In this document: positions 43,394-55,062 of the stretch, in pieces
How the letters are laid out: each line of letters starts with the position of its first letter
Numbering within the stretch: the first letter of the stretch is position 1
From: Acidobacteriota bacterium
Lineage (GTDB): Bacteria; Acidobacteriota; Thermoanaerobaculia; Gp7-AA8
Assembly: GCA_019244185.1 (NCBI GenBank)
Contig: JAFATB010000018.1
Location: forward strand, 124,001-188,000
Direction: 5' to 3'
DNA length: 64,000 bases
Program-made: the position numbers and the translations under genes
The notes under the pieces: generated by a model
Seen by the model: the letters and a program-made list of their open reading frames with translations, nothing else
Databases searched by the model: none
Told to the model about the DNA's origin: nothing

Positions 43394-43834
43394 TTACTGC
43401 TGCTGCTTGGGAAGATAGCGCGCGATGGCGTCGTGCGCGTCCGATTCCGGGATCGGCGTCGCGGACGAGACGTCCCACTTGAAGTTGAGCGTCGACTGTC
43501 CCGCGTCGAGCGTGGACTGCCCGATCTGCACGCCGCCGTTGCCGTAGAGCGTGAGCGTGACCGACACCTCGAGCGGCGGGCTGACGAGCAGCTGACCCGC
43601 GACGACCGGCGAGTGCGTAACGATGAGCAGCGACCCGCTGATCGCCTCGCAGGGCGGCATCTGCAGCTGCGCCACCTGCGGGTAGATGACGACCGTCGTC
43701 GTATTCGCGCCCGTGGGCTGGAAGGTGAATCCTCCCTGCGAGATCTGGAGCTCGGGAGCGGGTGAGATCGTGCAGTAGGCGTTGTGGCCGGTGCGGGCCG
43801 CGGCCATCGTCAGGCTGAAATAACCACTCGACAT
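43394..43834 (-). CDS. Orphan 146-aa beta-rich protein
   Basis: I do not recognise this protein. It has no signal peptide and no membrane segment; most of it alternates short hydrophobic strands with Ser/Thr/Gly turns ([33 protein letters not shown]), suggesting an all-beta fold. Two Cys are present (NAYCTIS, MPPCEAI). The C-terminus is helical and Gln-rich ([11 protein letters not shown]). The gene stands alone with its own extended -10 (43869-43877), a strong GAGGAGG ribosome binding site and a strong terminator. This suggests a separately regulated, possibly abundant product. Neighbours (SpoIIE phosphatase, EttA) give no clue to its function. Confidence 0.75.
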   Translation of the reverse strand: MSSGYFSLTMAAARTGHNAYCTISPAPELQISQGGFTFQPTGANTTTVVIYPQVAQLQMPPCEAISGSLLIVTHSPVVAGQLLVSPPLEVSVTLTLYGNGGVQIGQSTLDAGQSTLNFKWDVSSATPIPESDAHDAIARYLPKQQQ

Positions 43835-43868
43835 GATGTCCTCCTCTCTTTTTTGAAGCGGAGGCGGC

Positions 43869-43877
43869 AGGATAGCA
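43869..43877 (-). promoter_or_regulatory. Extended -10 promoter of the orphan gene
   Basis: TGCTATCCT on the minus strand is an extended -10 element, 34 bp before the orphan gene's ATG. It is similar to TGCTATGCT and TGCTACACT before the bactofilin and MFS genes. Confidence 0.4.
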
Positions 43878-43898
43878 CGCGGCAGAGACCGACTGCCG

Positions 43899-46382
43899 TC
43901 AGTGCACCGTTTCCATCACGACGGCTTCGCTGATGTGCGGCTCCCGCGGCAAGACGTCCGCGGCGAGCTCCTCGAACGCGACCACGACGAGCGTCTGATC
44001 GTCTTCCGGCGGCCGGTTGCGCGTGAACTTGCGCACGGCCGTCAGCAGCGCTTTCTTCATCTCGTCCGCGGAGGCGCGTCCCGCCTTGACGATGGTCTCT
44101 TCGAAGCGCTCGAAACCGAATGGCTCGCCGTCGTCGTCGATCGCCTCGATGAGGCCGTCGCTGTACAGCACGAGCCGGTCGCCCGGCGCGAACTCGACGC
44201 GGTGCTCGCGGAACGCCTCGCGTCTCCGCACGCCCAGCGGAAATCCCCACGACGACAGCGCCTCGGTTTTTGCCGTCGCGGCGCGGTAGACGTACGGGTC
44301 GAGGTGACCGGCCGACGAGAAGCGGAGCGTCTGCGCGTGCGGATCGAGCACGCCGAAGAAGAAGGTCATCAGCATCCGCTTCGGCGCGGTCTTCTGCACG
44401 ATCTCGTTGAGCACGTCGAGCACGGCGCGCGGCGCGGGATCGTAGTCGACCTGCACCATCAGCGCGGCCTTGGCCATGGCCATGACGATGCCGCTGGTGA
44501 GGCCGTGGCCGGAGACGTCGCCGAACGCGATGCCGATCTCGCCGCTCGGCAGCGGCAGGAAGTCGAAGTAGTCGCCGCCGATCTCGGTGGCGGCGCGGTA
44601 ATGCGAGGCGACGGTCGCGCCGGCGAGCGACGGCGCGTCGAGCGGCAGGAGCGCGGCCTGGATGCGGTTCGCGGCGTCGATCTCCGCCTTCACGCGCTCG
44701 CGCTCGACGATGCGCTTCACGTGCGGCGCGAGGTCTTCGTACGTGTAGACGACTTCGCGCCGCGTCAGCAGCGCGGAGATCGCGAAGGCGATGAGGCCGA
44801 GGATCGGCAGCGCGAGGACGATGGTCAGCTCGCGCGCGAGCTCGCCGCGCGCGACGGAGAGCAGCGGAAGCACGAGCGTCGCCAGCGAGCCGCCGAAGAG
44901 CGCGGTGGTGGCCGTGAGGAGGTCGTAGGCGAGAAACGTGATGATGACCACGGCGATGCCGCCGAAGCCGAACAGCATCCGCGCGTTCACCGGCTCGATC
45001 GGCGGCGCGATCGCTCCGGCGATGACGCCGAGCACGAGCATCGCGAGGACGCCGAGCCAGAGCACGCGCCGCCGGTGCGACCACGCCAGCACGAAGAGCA
45101 CGCCGCCGACGGTGACGAGCAGCGCCTCGCACGCCGCCTGCACGAGCGCGTACAGCGGACCTCCGCTGTAGAGGATCGCGCTCGTGCCGCCGGTCGTCGC
45201 GGTCGCCCAGCCCTGCTGCAACGCGATCGGAATCGCGCCGACGGCGAGCGCCGCGCCGGCCACGGCGGGCGCGAGGAGCGAGCCGCGCAGCAGCGACTGG
45301 CCGACGGTTGCGTTCAGCGGATCGCGGCGCAGGATCGCGTCGAACGCCGCGAGCTTCTCGCCCCAGCGCTCGCGCGCGTAACTCTCGCCGACGGCCCACG
45401 CGAGGAAGAGCAGAATCGCCGACGGCAGATTACCGAGCAGAAAGCCGAACGCGGTGACCGCCCACGAGATCGCCGGCGCATCGAGCGAGCCGAGACCCCA
45501 GCCATCCGCCATCGACACGCGCGCGAGCAATGCGCCGCCGATGAGGAGCACGATCAGCACGGCGAACAGAAACGCGCCCGTGTTCACGCCCACTTCGCCC
45601 GCGTGATACTTCCTGAGGAAGATCACGATGAGGATCAGCAGCAGGAGGAAGAGCGTCGCGAACTGCAGCAGGACGGAGGCGACGTCGCCGCCGGTGTCGC
45701 CGGTCAGCTGCGCGCCGTCCACGTACTCCTCGCTGAGGTCCCAGCCGGCCTGGCGGTCGCCGACGAAGTAGACGTTCAGATAGAGCGCGAGCTGCGGCAG
45801 CGGAAAGCTCGACGGCACGCGGTAGCGGAAGACCCAGTCGGTACGCGAGCGCAGCACCGTCGGCCGCGCCGACTCGAACTTCGGCGACGGTGCGCCGGCA
45901 AACGTCCGCGAACGCACGAACGCGTCCGCGCGCGGCCGCAGCTGCGCCTCGGTCGCCTTCGCGCCGGGATCGCCGTCGCGCAGCCGCAGCCGCGCCTCGG
46001 TGACCTCGCCCGTCCGCGCGTCGACCTGCACGGCGCCGTGCGGCGGATACTTGTCCTTGTTGAGGTAGTAGTACGTCAGCTGGTACGCGTTGAGTCTCGG
46101 GCCGAGGACCGGATCGTTCCACGCGTCGGCAAGATGCGGGCTGTTGCGCAGCTCTTTCTCGAGATACCGCGACGGATGCCAGATGTTCGTGGCCCACGTC
46201 GACCCGAGCGGGATCCCAAGCTTCTGCGCGGCGTCGTTGGCGATCCGGCGCGCCTCGGAGCGCGTGATGCTGATGCCGCGCGGTTCCGCCGGCCGATAGA
46301 ACGGAAGCACCAGCAGCAGCGCGACGACTCCTGCGACGGCGGCCACCAGCGGAGCGACGCGTTTCATGGACGCCGTCATCAT
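43899..46382 (-). CDS. Membrane-bound SpoIIE/PP2C-type protein phosphatase
   Basis: This 827-aa protein begins with a membrane segment (about residues 11-30), followed by a large extracytoplasmic domain (about 35-200) with a small-peptidase-inhibitor-like feel. About eight to nine membrane segments (about 205-540) follow, then a cytoplasmic helical linker and a SpoIIE-type PP2C phosphatase (about 585-815). Metal-binding motifs are EIGGDYFDF, FGDVSGHGL, and DGLIEAIDDD. Such proteins dephosphorylate anti-sigma-factor antagonists in partner-switching pathways, but no RsbW/SpoIIAA homologue is nearby. The start is ATG at 46382, with AAGAG upstream; a GTG further upstream is less likely. Confidence 0.9.
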   Translation of the reverse strand: MMTASMKRVAPLVAAVAGVVALLLVLPFYRPAEPRGISITRSEARRIANDAAQKLGIPLGSTWATNIWHPSRYLEKELRNSPHLADAWNDPVLGPRLNAYQLTYYYLNKDKYPPHGAVQVDARTGEVTEARLRLRDGDPGAKATEAQLRPRADAFVRSRTFAGAPSPKFESARPTVLRSRTDWVFRYRVPSSFPLPQLALYLNVYFVGDRQAGWDLSEEYVDGAQLTGDTGGDVASVLLQFATLFLLLLILIVIFLRKYHAGEVGVNTGAFLFAVLIVLLIGGALLARVSMADGWGLGSLDAPAISWAVTAFGFLLGNLPSAILLFLAWAVGESYARERWGEKLAAFDAILRRDPLNATVGQSLLRGSLLAPAVAGAALAVGAIPIALQQGWATATTGGTSAILYSGGPLYALVQAACEALLVTVGGVLFVLAWSHRRRVLWLGVLAMLVLGVIAGAIAPPIEPVNARMLFGFGGIAVVIITFLAYDLLTATTALFGGSLATLVLPLLSVARGELARELTIVLALPILGLIAFAISALLTRREVVYTYEDLAPHVKRIVERERVKAEIDAANRIQAALLPLDAPSLAGATVASHYRAATEIGGDYFDFLPLPSGEIGIAFGDVSGHGLTSGIVMAMAKAALMVQVDYDPAPRAVLDVLNEIVQKTAPKRMLMTFFFGVLDPHAQTLRFSSAGHLDPYVYRAATAKTEALSSWGFPLGVRRREAFREHRVEFAPGDRLVLYSDGLIEAIDDDGEPFGFERFEETIVKAGRASADEMKKALLTAVRKFTRNRPPEDDQTLVVVAFEELAADVLPREPHISEAVVMETVH

Positions 46383-46430
46383 AACCGTGCTCTTCACGCG
46401 TCCTTTGATACGTTCATGCGGCGATTCGGT

Positions 46431-46439
46431 TGCTACACT
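46431..46439 (+). promoter_or_regulatory. Extended -10 promoter of the MFS gene
   Basis: TGCTACACT is an extended -10 element 11 bp before the ATG. No well-spaced -35 box is visible. The leader would be only a few bases. Confidence 0.4.
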
Positions 46440-46450
46440 TGCGCTCTCGC

Positions 46451-47683
46451 ATGCAGAACAGCACCGCGATCAGCGACCGCCGCGCGACGTACGCGCTCGC
46501 GGTGCTGACGTTCATCAATCTCTTCAACTACGTCGACCGCTGGGTCGTGGCCGCGGTGGTCGAGCCGATGAAGCACGCGCTGTCGCTCAGCGACACGCAG
46601 CTCGGCTTCCTCAACCTCGGCTTCATCATCGTCTACGCCGCGGCCTCGCCGATCTTCGGCTCGCTCGGTGACAAGCGCGCGCGTCCGCCGCTGATCGCGA
46701 TCGGCGTCGGCATCTGGAGTTTCGCCACGGGCCTGGGCGGCTTCGCGCGCGGCTTCTGGTCGCTCTTCAGCGCGCGCTCGACGGTCGGCATCGGCGAGGC
46801 AGCGTACGGCACGATCGCGCCGGCGCTGCTGTCGGATCAGTTCGCGTACGAGAAGCGCGGCCGCGTGATGTCGGTCTTCTTCTCCGCGATCCCGATCGGC
46901 TCGGCGCTCGGCTACGTTCTGGGCGGACTGGCGGATCGCCATTTCGGCTGGCGTGCGGCCTTCTGGATCGCCGGATTTCCGGGCGTGCTGCTGGCCATCC
47001 TGGTGCTCTTCGTGAAGGATCCGCCGCGCGGACAGAACGACGTGGCGACGATGCACCACGCGCCGCCAGCGAACGCGAACGCGTATCGCGAGCTGCTGCG
47101 CAACCGCCCGTACGTGCTGGCAGTGCTCGGTTACGCCGCATACACGTTCGCGCTGGGCGGGCTCGGATTCTGGATGCCGGCGTTCCTCGAGCGCGCGCGC
47201 GGGATGTCGCGGTCGGAGTCGACGGTGACGTTCGGCGCGATCGTGATCGTGACCGGCTTCACCGGCACCGCGCTCGGCGGCTGGCTCGGCGACAAGTTTC
47301 TCGCGCGGACGAAGCAGTCGTATCTGTGGGTCTCGGGGATCGCCACGCTGATCGCGACGCCGTTCACGTTCGTGGCGCTGACGAACCACGCGAAGCCGGT
47401 GTACCTCGGCGCGATCATCGTGGCCGAGGTGCTCATCTTCATGTGCACCGGACCGATCAACTCCGCGATCGTGAATCTGGTCTCGCCGCTGGAGCGCGCG
47501 ACGGCCGTCGGTTTCTCGGTGCTGGTGATGCACTTCCTCGGCGACATTCCGTCGCCGCCGCTGATCGGCATGCTCTCGGACGCGAGCTCGCTCGAGCGCG
47601 GGTTCCTGGTCGTGCCGGTGGCGGTGCTGCTTGCGGGCGTGATCTGGACTTACGCCGCGTGGCGCACGCCGGCCGATGCGTAA
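46451..47683 (+). CDS. MFS transporter
   Basis: This 410-aa inner-membrane protein has twelve hydrophobic segments. The start (YALAVLTFINLFNYVDRWVV) and the loop GSLGDKRARPPLIAIG (MFS motif A) fit the spinster/UhpC-like part of the major facilitator superfamily; a second motif-A-like loop GGWLGDKFLARTKQ begins the C-terminal half. Relatives move lipids, sugar phosphates or drugs, and the substrate is unknown. The ATG at 46451 is preferred over an upstream codon as it opens the natural cytoplasmic N-tail. The gene overlaps the acyltransferase gene by 8 bp, so the two are probably co-expressed; a lipid-linked substrate would fit. Confidence 0.93.
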   Translation: MQNSTAISDRRATYALAVLTFINLFNYVDRWVVAAVVEPMKHALSLSDTQLGFLNLGFIIVYAAASPIFGSLGDKRARPPLIAIGVGIWSFATGLGGFARGFWSLFSARSTVGIGEAAYGTIAPALLSDQFAYEKRGRVMSVFFSAIPIGSALGYVLGGLADRHFGWRAAFWIAGFPGVLLAILVLFVKDPPRGQNDVATMHHAPPANANAYRELLRNRPYVLAVLGYAAYTFALGGLGFWMPAFLERARGMSRSESTVTFGAIVIVTGFTGTALGGWLGDKFLARTKQSYLWVSGIATLIATPFTFVALTNHAKPVYLGAIIVAEVLIFMCTGPINSAIVNLVSPLERATAVGFSVLVMHFLGDIPSPPLIGMLSDASSLERGFLVVPVAVLLAGVIWTYAAWRTPADA

Positions 47684-48929
47684 GCTCGTCACCGCGTTCC
47701 TCGCGCTCTGCATGCGCATCTTCTACCGGCGCATCGAGCTCGCCGGCACGGAGCGCATTCCGGACGGGCCGGTGATCTTCGCGATGAACCATCCGAACGG
47801 GCTCGTCGATCCGCTGTTCCTCGTCTGCTTCGCGCCGCGTCCCGTGTCGTTCCTCGCGAAGGCGCCGCTGTTCCGCTATCCGGTCATCAGCTTCTTCGTG
47901 CACCTCTTCGACTCGATCCCGGTCTATCGGAAGCAGGACCACAACACGCGCGGCAGCAACGAAGAGACGTTCTCCCGCGCGCGCGACGTGCTGCGGCGCG
48001 GCGGCGCGATCGCGATTTTTCCCGAAGGCACGACGCACGACGACGCGCAGCTGCGCGAGCTGAAGACGGGCGCCGCGCGCATCGCGTTGGGCGCGCGACT
48101 CGAGGCCATGTCGGTGGTGCCGGTCGGCATCTACTACACGGCCAAACACGTCTTTCGCAGCTCGGCGCTGGTGGTGTTCGGCGAGCCGCTGACGGTCGCG
48201 TCGAGCGACGAGTCGCCGGGCGCGGTCGAGCAGCTGACGGCGGAGATCGATGCGGGGCTCGATGCGGTGACCCTGCAGGCGGACTCGCGCGCCGCGCTCG
48301 CGCTCGTCGCGCGCGCGGAGGACATCTTCTCCGCGACCGACGCGCTGCCGCTCCCCGCGGAGTTCGGACTGCAGCGGCGTTTCGTCGACGGCTACCGCTA
48401 TCTCGCCACGCACGATCCGGCGCGCCTCGCGCGCCTCGAAACCGCGGTCACGCAATTCGAGGCCGAGTTGCGCCGCGCGGGCGTCGACGTGCAGAACCTC
48501 GTGCATCGCGGCGGCGCGGCGCGCGCGTTTCGCGTGATCGTGCTGCTGCCGCTCGCGCTCCTCGGCGCAATCGTGAGCTATCCGACGTATCGCCTCATCG
48601 GCGTGCTCGCGAAGCGCTTCTCCGGCGGCGAAGACGCGGTCGTTGCGACGATCAAGCTCCTCGCCGCGCTCGCGCTCTATCCGCTGACGTATCTCGCGAT
48701 CGCGTATCTCGTCGGGATGCGTTTCGGCGTGCCGACGGGACTCGTCGTGCTGCTCGTGCTGCCGTTTCTCGCGTACCTCGCGCTGCGCGTGTTCGAAGAC
48801 ATCGACGAGGTGCTCGCCGACGCGCGCGCGTTCGCGCATCGCGACGACCGCGCGCGGCTGCTGCAGCAGCGCGAGGCGATCCGCAACGAGTTCGTCGCGG
48901 TGGCCGAAGAGATGGCCGCGCGGCGCTGA
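47676..48929 (+). CDS. PlsC-type phospholipid/glycerolipid acyltransferase
   Basis: This 417-aa protein has an N-terminal acyltransferase domain (about residues 15-200) with the His-Asp block NHPNGLVD (38-45) and the substrate-binding FPEGTTHD (about 122-129). A helical stretch follows, then three or so membrane segments (about 285-385) and a coiled tail. This longer form is related to glycerol-3-phosphate/lysophosphatidate acyltransferases that add fatty acids to membrane lipid precursors. The start ATG overlaps the MFS stop region. Which acyl acceptor it uses cannot be told. Confidence 0.9.
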   Translation: MRKLVTAFLALCMRIFYRRIELAGTERIPDGPVIFAMNHPNGLVDPLFLVCFAPRPVSFLAKAPLFRYPVISFFVHLFDSIPVYRKQDHNTRGSNEETFSRARDVLRRGGAIAIFPEGTTHDDAQLRELKTGAARIALGARLEAMSVVPVGIYYTAKHVFRSSALVVFGEPLTVASSDESPGAVEQLTAEIDAGLDAVTLQADSRAALALVARAEDIFSATDALPLPAEFGLQRRFVDGYRYLATHDPARLARLETAVTQFEAELRRAGVDVQNLVHRGGAARAFRVIVLLPLALLGAIVSYPTYRLIGVLAKRFSGGEDAVVATIKLLAALALYPLTYLAIAYLVGMRFGVPTGLVVLLVLPFLAYLALRVFEDIDEVLADARAFAHRDDRARLLQQREAIRNEFVAVAEEMAARR

Positions 48930-48944
48930 GGTCTACAATCGTCC

Positions 48945-49946
48945 ATGCGCAACTCGATCGTGGCTCTCGCGGCTCTGACGCTCGCCGCCTGCTCGCAATC
49001 CACCGCGAACCTGCATCTGCAGACCGGCCCCGAGACGCACGCGATTGGCGGCGGCGGACGCACGGCGACCTTCGAATACCTCGGCGCCGGCGGCTGGCTG
49101 ATCCGCCGCGGCAGCGACGCCGTGCTCACCGCGCCGTTCTTCACGAATCCGAGCTTCCTGCGCCTGCCGTTCCGCACGAGCAGCAATCACGCGGTCGTGC
49201 AGCAGCACCTCGATCGCCTCGGCAATCTCGACGACGTGCGCGTCGTCGTCACCGGACACGCGCACTACGACCACATCATGGACCTGCCGGAGGTGCTGCC
49301 GCGCGTGCCCGCATCCGCGCCGATCGTCGGCGGCGTCACCGTCTGCAACACGCTCGCGTCCGCGCTGGCGGGACACGCGTGCGAGTCGATGCTGACGCGC
49401 GCCGGCACACGCAACGCCGCGGCCACGCCGTTCAATGTGAACGCGCGCGTCCGCGTGCTGCCGTACTTTTCCGAGCACGCGTCGCACGTCGCACACATCC
49501 GCGCGCTCAACGGCCATTACGCGTCGCCGCTCGCGCACGTACCCGCCAAGCCGAACGCGTGGCGCGAAGGGGAGACGCTCGCGTACCTCATCGACTTCCT
49601 CGACGCGAACGGCGCGCCCGAGCTGCGCGTCTGGTACGTCGACGCGTCGCCGAACACGCCGTATGGCTTGCCCGACGACGCGACGCTGCACGACAAGCGC
49701 GTCGACGTCGCCATCTTTTGCGTCGGCAACTGGAACCAGCAGGCGGATTATCCGAAGGCGTATCTCGCGGCGCTCGCGCCGTCGTACGCGCTCCTCGGCC
49801 ACTGGGAGAACTTCTTCCGGAGCGCCGATCGTCCGCCGCTCGCGTTGCGTGCGGCGGACGTCGGTGCGTTCGAGGCGCTCGTGGCGCAGGCGAACGTGCC
49901 GTACACGCTGCCCGATCGCCACAAGGTCATCACGATCCAGTATTAG
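48945..49946 (+). CDS. MBL-fold lipoprotein
   Basis: This 333-aa protein has a clear lipoprotein signal (ALTLAACSQ, Cys16 after LAA) and a metallo-beta-lactamase-like fold. The metal site is GHAHYDHIMD (about residues 104-113), and the first strand EYLGAGGWLIRRG is typical of the UlaG/RomA-like branch. The enzyme should be anchored on the periplasmic side of a membrane. Its substrate is unknown. It may share a transcript with the acyltransferase gene 15 bp upstream. Its last 17 bp overlap the end of the convergent S10 peptidase gene. Confidence 0.85.
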   Translation: MRNSIVALAALTLAACSQSTANLHLQTGPETHAIGGGGRTATFEYLGAGGWLIRRGSDAVLTAPFFTNPSFLRLPFRTSSNHAVVQQHLDRLGNLDDVRVVVTGHAHYDHIMDLPEVLPRVPASAPIVGGVTVCNTLASALAGHACESMLTRAGTRNAAATPFNVNARVRVLPYFSEHASHVAHIRALNGHYASPLAHVPAKPNAWREGETLAYLIDFLDANGAPELRVWYVDASPNTPYGLPDDATLHDKRVDVAIFCVGNWNQQADYPKAYLAALAPSYALLGHWENFFRSADRPPLALRAADVGAFEALVAQANVPYTLPDRHKVITIQY

Positions 49947-51462
49947 ACGCGCCGCGGATGAACGACACGAGATCGTCGTGCAGCTTCCGGTGCGCGGTGC
50001 GGTCGATGTACATCATGTGGCCGCCGGCGTAGTAGTGCAGCGTCACGTTCGGCCGCAGCTCCGGCTCGATCTGCATGCGCGCGAAGGTGTAGTTCGTCGC
50101 GCCGAAGGGCGTGGCCAGATCGTAGTAGCCATTCGCGACGAAAACCTTGAGGAAGGGGTTCTGCGTCATCGCGCCGCGCAGCGTTTCCGCGACGTCGAGA
50201 TAGCGGTTCTGATAGCGGTCGAAGCTCCACGGCCGCGCTTTGTCGGTGAGGATCTCGTACGGCGTGTCGGTCTCGAATTTCAGCACGCGGCGCACGTAGT
50301 CGTTGAAGACGGCCGTGTACTCGCCGTAGATCGCGGAGTAGGACGGATCGTCTTCCGAGCTCTCGCCCGCGGCGTCGCGGTCGATGCCGATGAAGCGGCC
50401 GTCGAGACGTCCGACGGTGCGGCGGCGGTCGCGCAGGAGCTCCTTGTCGTAGCGGTCGATGTCGATGCGGAGGTTCGTGCGGTCGAGGTACTCGCGCGAG
50501 AGGCCGGTGAGCCGTGAGAGCCGCTCGATGATCGACGCGCGATCGGTGGCGCTGATGCGGTCGCCCTGCATCAGCGCGTGCGTGTAATCGCCGAGGGCGA
50601 AGGCTTCGGACTCCGCGACGGCACGCTCGACGCCGGCGCTCTGCAGATCGGCGGGAAGACGCTTGTGGTACCACGAGATCGCCGTGTACGTCGGCAGGAA
50701 GAGGATGTACGGCAGATCGGTGGCGGTGTCGAAGCGCGCGGTGGCGAAGTTGAGAATCGACGAGATCAATACGATCCCGTTGAGGTAGAAGCCCTGGCCG
50801 TGCAGCCAGCCCGCGAGTCCGGCCGCGCGCGTCGTGCCGTAGCTCTCGCCAGCGACGAACTTCGGCGAGCTCCATCGTGCGTTGCGCGTCGTCCAGAGGC
50901 GGATCACCTCGCCGACGGACTCGATGTCGGAGTCGACGCTATGAAACTTCTTCGCGTCCTCGAACGGAATGGCGCGGCTGAAGCCGGTCGACACCGGATC
51001 GATGAAGACGAGGTCCGTCGCGTCGAGCAGCGTGGCCTCGTTGTCGACGAGGTGATACGGCGGCGCGCCGGCGTGACCCTCTTCGTCGCCGTACGCGACG
51101 CGGCGCGGACCGAACGCGCCCATGTGCAGCCACACCGACGACGAGCCGGGACCGCCGTTGAACGTGTACGTCACGGGGCGTTTCGCCGGATCGGCGCCGT
51201 CGCGCGTGTACGAGACGACGAAGAAGCTCGCGCGCGGATCGCCCTTGTCGTCCTTGAGCACCATCGTGCCGGCGCGCGCGGTGTACGCGATGGTCTCGCC
51301 GCCCGCGCGCATGGTGCCGCTGGTGGTGACGATCTGGTCCGGCGGCACTTCTTTTTTCTCGCGCGGCGCGTCCGATTTTTTGTCGGGTTTGTCGGCCGGC
51401 CGCTCCTGCGCGGAAGCGACGCACGCGAGAGTCATCACGAAGACGGCGAGCAGTTTTTTCAT
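49930..51462 (-). CDS. Secreted S10 serine carboxypeptidase-like protein
   Basis: This 510-aa exported alpha/beta-hydrolase has a signal peptide (about residues 1-19, ending VASAQ) and a charged Lys/Asp/Glu linker (about 20-40). The S10 oxyanion block is FNGGPGSSS (101-109), the nucleophile elbow GESYG (205-209, Ser207), the acid in GYYDLATPF and the His in GGHMMY near the C-terminus. S10 enzymes remove C-terminal residues from peptides at acidic pH; bacterial members of this group are widespread in protein-degrading soil bacteria. The ATG at 51462 opens the signal peptide. It is divergent from the second M1 peptidase gene, with 89 bp between. Confidence 0.93.
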   Translation of the reverse strand: MKKLLAVFVMTLACVASAQERPADKPDKKSDAPREKKEVPPDQIVTTSGTMRAGGETIAYTARAGTMVLKDDKGDPRASFFVVSYTRDGADPAKRPVTYTFNGGPGSSSVWLHMGAFGPRRVAYGDEEGHAGAPPYHLVDNEATLLDATDLVFIDPVSTGFSRAIPFEDAKKFHSVDSDIESVGEVIRLWTTRNARWSSPKFVAGESYGTTRAAGLAGWLHGQGFYLNGIVLISSILNFATARFDTATDLPYILFLPTYTAISWYHKRLPADLQSAGVERAVAESEAFALGDYTHALMQGDRISATDRASIIERLSRLTGLSREYLDRTNLRIDIDRYDKELLRDRRRTVGRLDGRFIGIDRDAAGESSEDDPSYSAIYGEYTAVFNDYVRRVLKFETDTPYEILTDKARPWSFDRYQNRYLDVAETLRGAMTQNPFLKVFVANGYYDLATPFGATNYTFARMQIEPELRPNVTLHYYAGGHMMYIDRTAHRKLHDDLVSFIRGASNTGS

Positions 51463-51551
51463 ACGGCGCAGAAACCTAACACAAACGCGCGGGAAGGGAT
51501 CGCCGCACGGCGCGGTTCCAGTGCGGAACCTTCCGTCCAAGAGAGGACCCC

Positions 51552-53951
<2,400 letters not shown>

Positions 53952-53960
53952 ACTGATGTC

Positions 53961-54659
53961 GTGACCTACCGCGAGCTCCGACCCACGGCCGCGCTGCAGC
54001 CGTGGGTCGAATGTTACTGGACGCGCGGCGAGGACGCGGACACGCGCGAGGCGAACCGCATCCTGCCGGACGGCTGCGCCGATCTCGTCTTCGATCTGAC
54101 GCGGGAGGAGGCGTTCGCCGTCGGCACGATGACGACCGCGCTCGTGCTGCCGCCGTCGCCGGGACAGCGCTTCTTCGGCGTGCGCTTCCGTCCCGGACGC
54201 GCCGCGGCGTTCCTGCGCATTCCGCTCGCGGAGATCACGGACGCGCGCGTGCCGCTGCGCGAGCTGTGGCGCGACGTGCCGCGTCCTGACCGCATCAACT
54301 GTGACGACATTGAACGCGAGCTGCTGCGCCGTCTCGATCCCGAGCGCGACGCGCGCGTCGACGCGGCGATCGCGCGCATCATCGACAGCGATGGCGCGGA
54401 GCGCATCGAGCCGCTCGCGCGCGAGCTCGGCATCTCGCGGCAGCATCTCGCGCGGCAGTTCCTGCATCACGTCGGCGTCTCGCCGAAGACGTTCGCGCGG
54501 GTGATGCGCTTCCGGCGTCTGGTGTCGCGCGCGCACGCGGACGCCGACTGGGCGGACGTCGCGGCGCGACACGGCTACTACGACCAGTCGCATCTCATCG
54601 CCGAGTTTCGCGCGCTGGCGGGCACGACGCCGAACGCGTTCCATTTTTCCAATCCGTAG
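53961..54659 (+). CDS. AraC family transcriptional regulator
   Basis: This 232-aa one-component regulator has an N-terminal ligand-type domain of the DUF6597 kind (PWVECYWTRGED, RILPDGCADLVFDL) and a C-terminal AraC double helix-turn-helix (about residues 140-228; LARELGISRQHLARQFLHHV, then VAARHGYYDQSHLIAEFRAL). The start is GTG at 53961, nine bases after the M1 peptidase stop; an ATG six bases upstream is followed at once by a stop. It probably shares the peptidase transcript and may control genes nearby. The effector molecule is unknown. Confidence 0.93.
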   Translation: MTYRELRPTAALQPWVECYWTRGEDADTREANRILPDGCADLVFDLTREEAFAVGTMTTALVLPPSPGQRFFGVRFRPGRAAAFLRIPLAEITDARVPLRELWRDVPRPDRINCDDIERELLRRLDPERDARVDAAIARIIDSDGAERIEPLARELGISRQHLARQFLHHVGVSPKTFARVMRFRRLVSRAHADADWADVAARHGYYDQSHLIAEFRALAGTTPNAFHFSNP

Positions 54660-54686
54660 CGACGCGCGCGGCGCTAGATTCGGGGC

Positions 54687-55061
54687 ATGAAAGTCACGCC
54701 GGTTCTCGTCGTTCCCTCCATCGAACCGAATCTGCCGCTGTGGGAAGCGCTCGGCTTCGCGCGTACGGCCGAGGTGCCGCACGGCGATGCGCTCGGTTTC
54801 GTCATCCTCGCGCGGGACGGCGCGGAGATCATGTACCAGACGCTCGACAGCGTGCGCGCCGACGAGCCGCGGGCGCTGGAGAAGGCGAAGCCCGGCACCG
54901 CGTCGCTCTTCGTCGAAGTCGCGGATCTCGACGCCGCCGTCGCAGCGCTGCCGGCGGATACGGACATCTTCGTCGCGCGCCGCACCACGCCGTACGGCGC
55001 GACGGAGACGTTCCTGCGCGACGCCGCGGGGAACGTGATCACTCTGGCGCAGTTCGGCTAG
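54687..55061 (+). CDS. VOC (glyoxalase/bleomycin resistance-like) protein
   Basis: This 124-aa protein has the paired beta-alpha-beta-beta-beta units of the vicinal-oxygen-chelate superfamily: KVTPVLVVPSIEPNLPLWEA at the start and FLRDAAGNVITLAQFG at the end. Members include glyoxalase I, bleomycin-binding proteins and ring-cleaving dioxygenases, which cannot be told apart here; metal ligands are not clearly conserved. It follows the AraC gene by 27 bp in the same direction, so the AraC protein may regulate it. Confidence 0.88.
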   Translation: MKVTPVLVVPSIEPNLPLWEALGFARTAEVPHGDALGFVILARDGAEIMYQTLDSVRADEPRALEKAKPGTASLFVEVADLDAAVAALPADTDIFVARRTTPYGATETFLRDAAGNVITLAQFG

Positions 55062-55062
55062 A

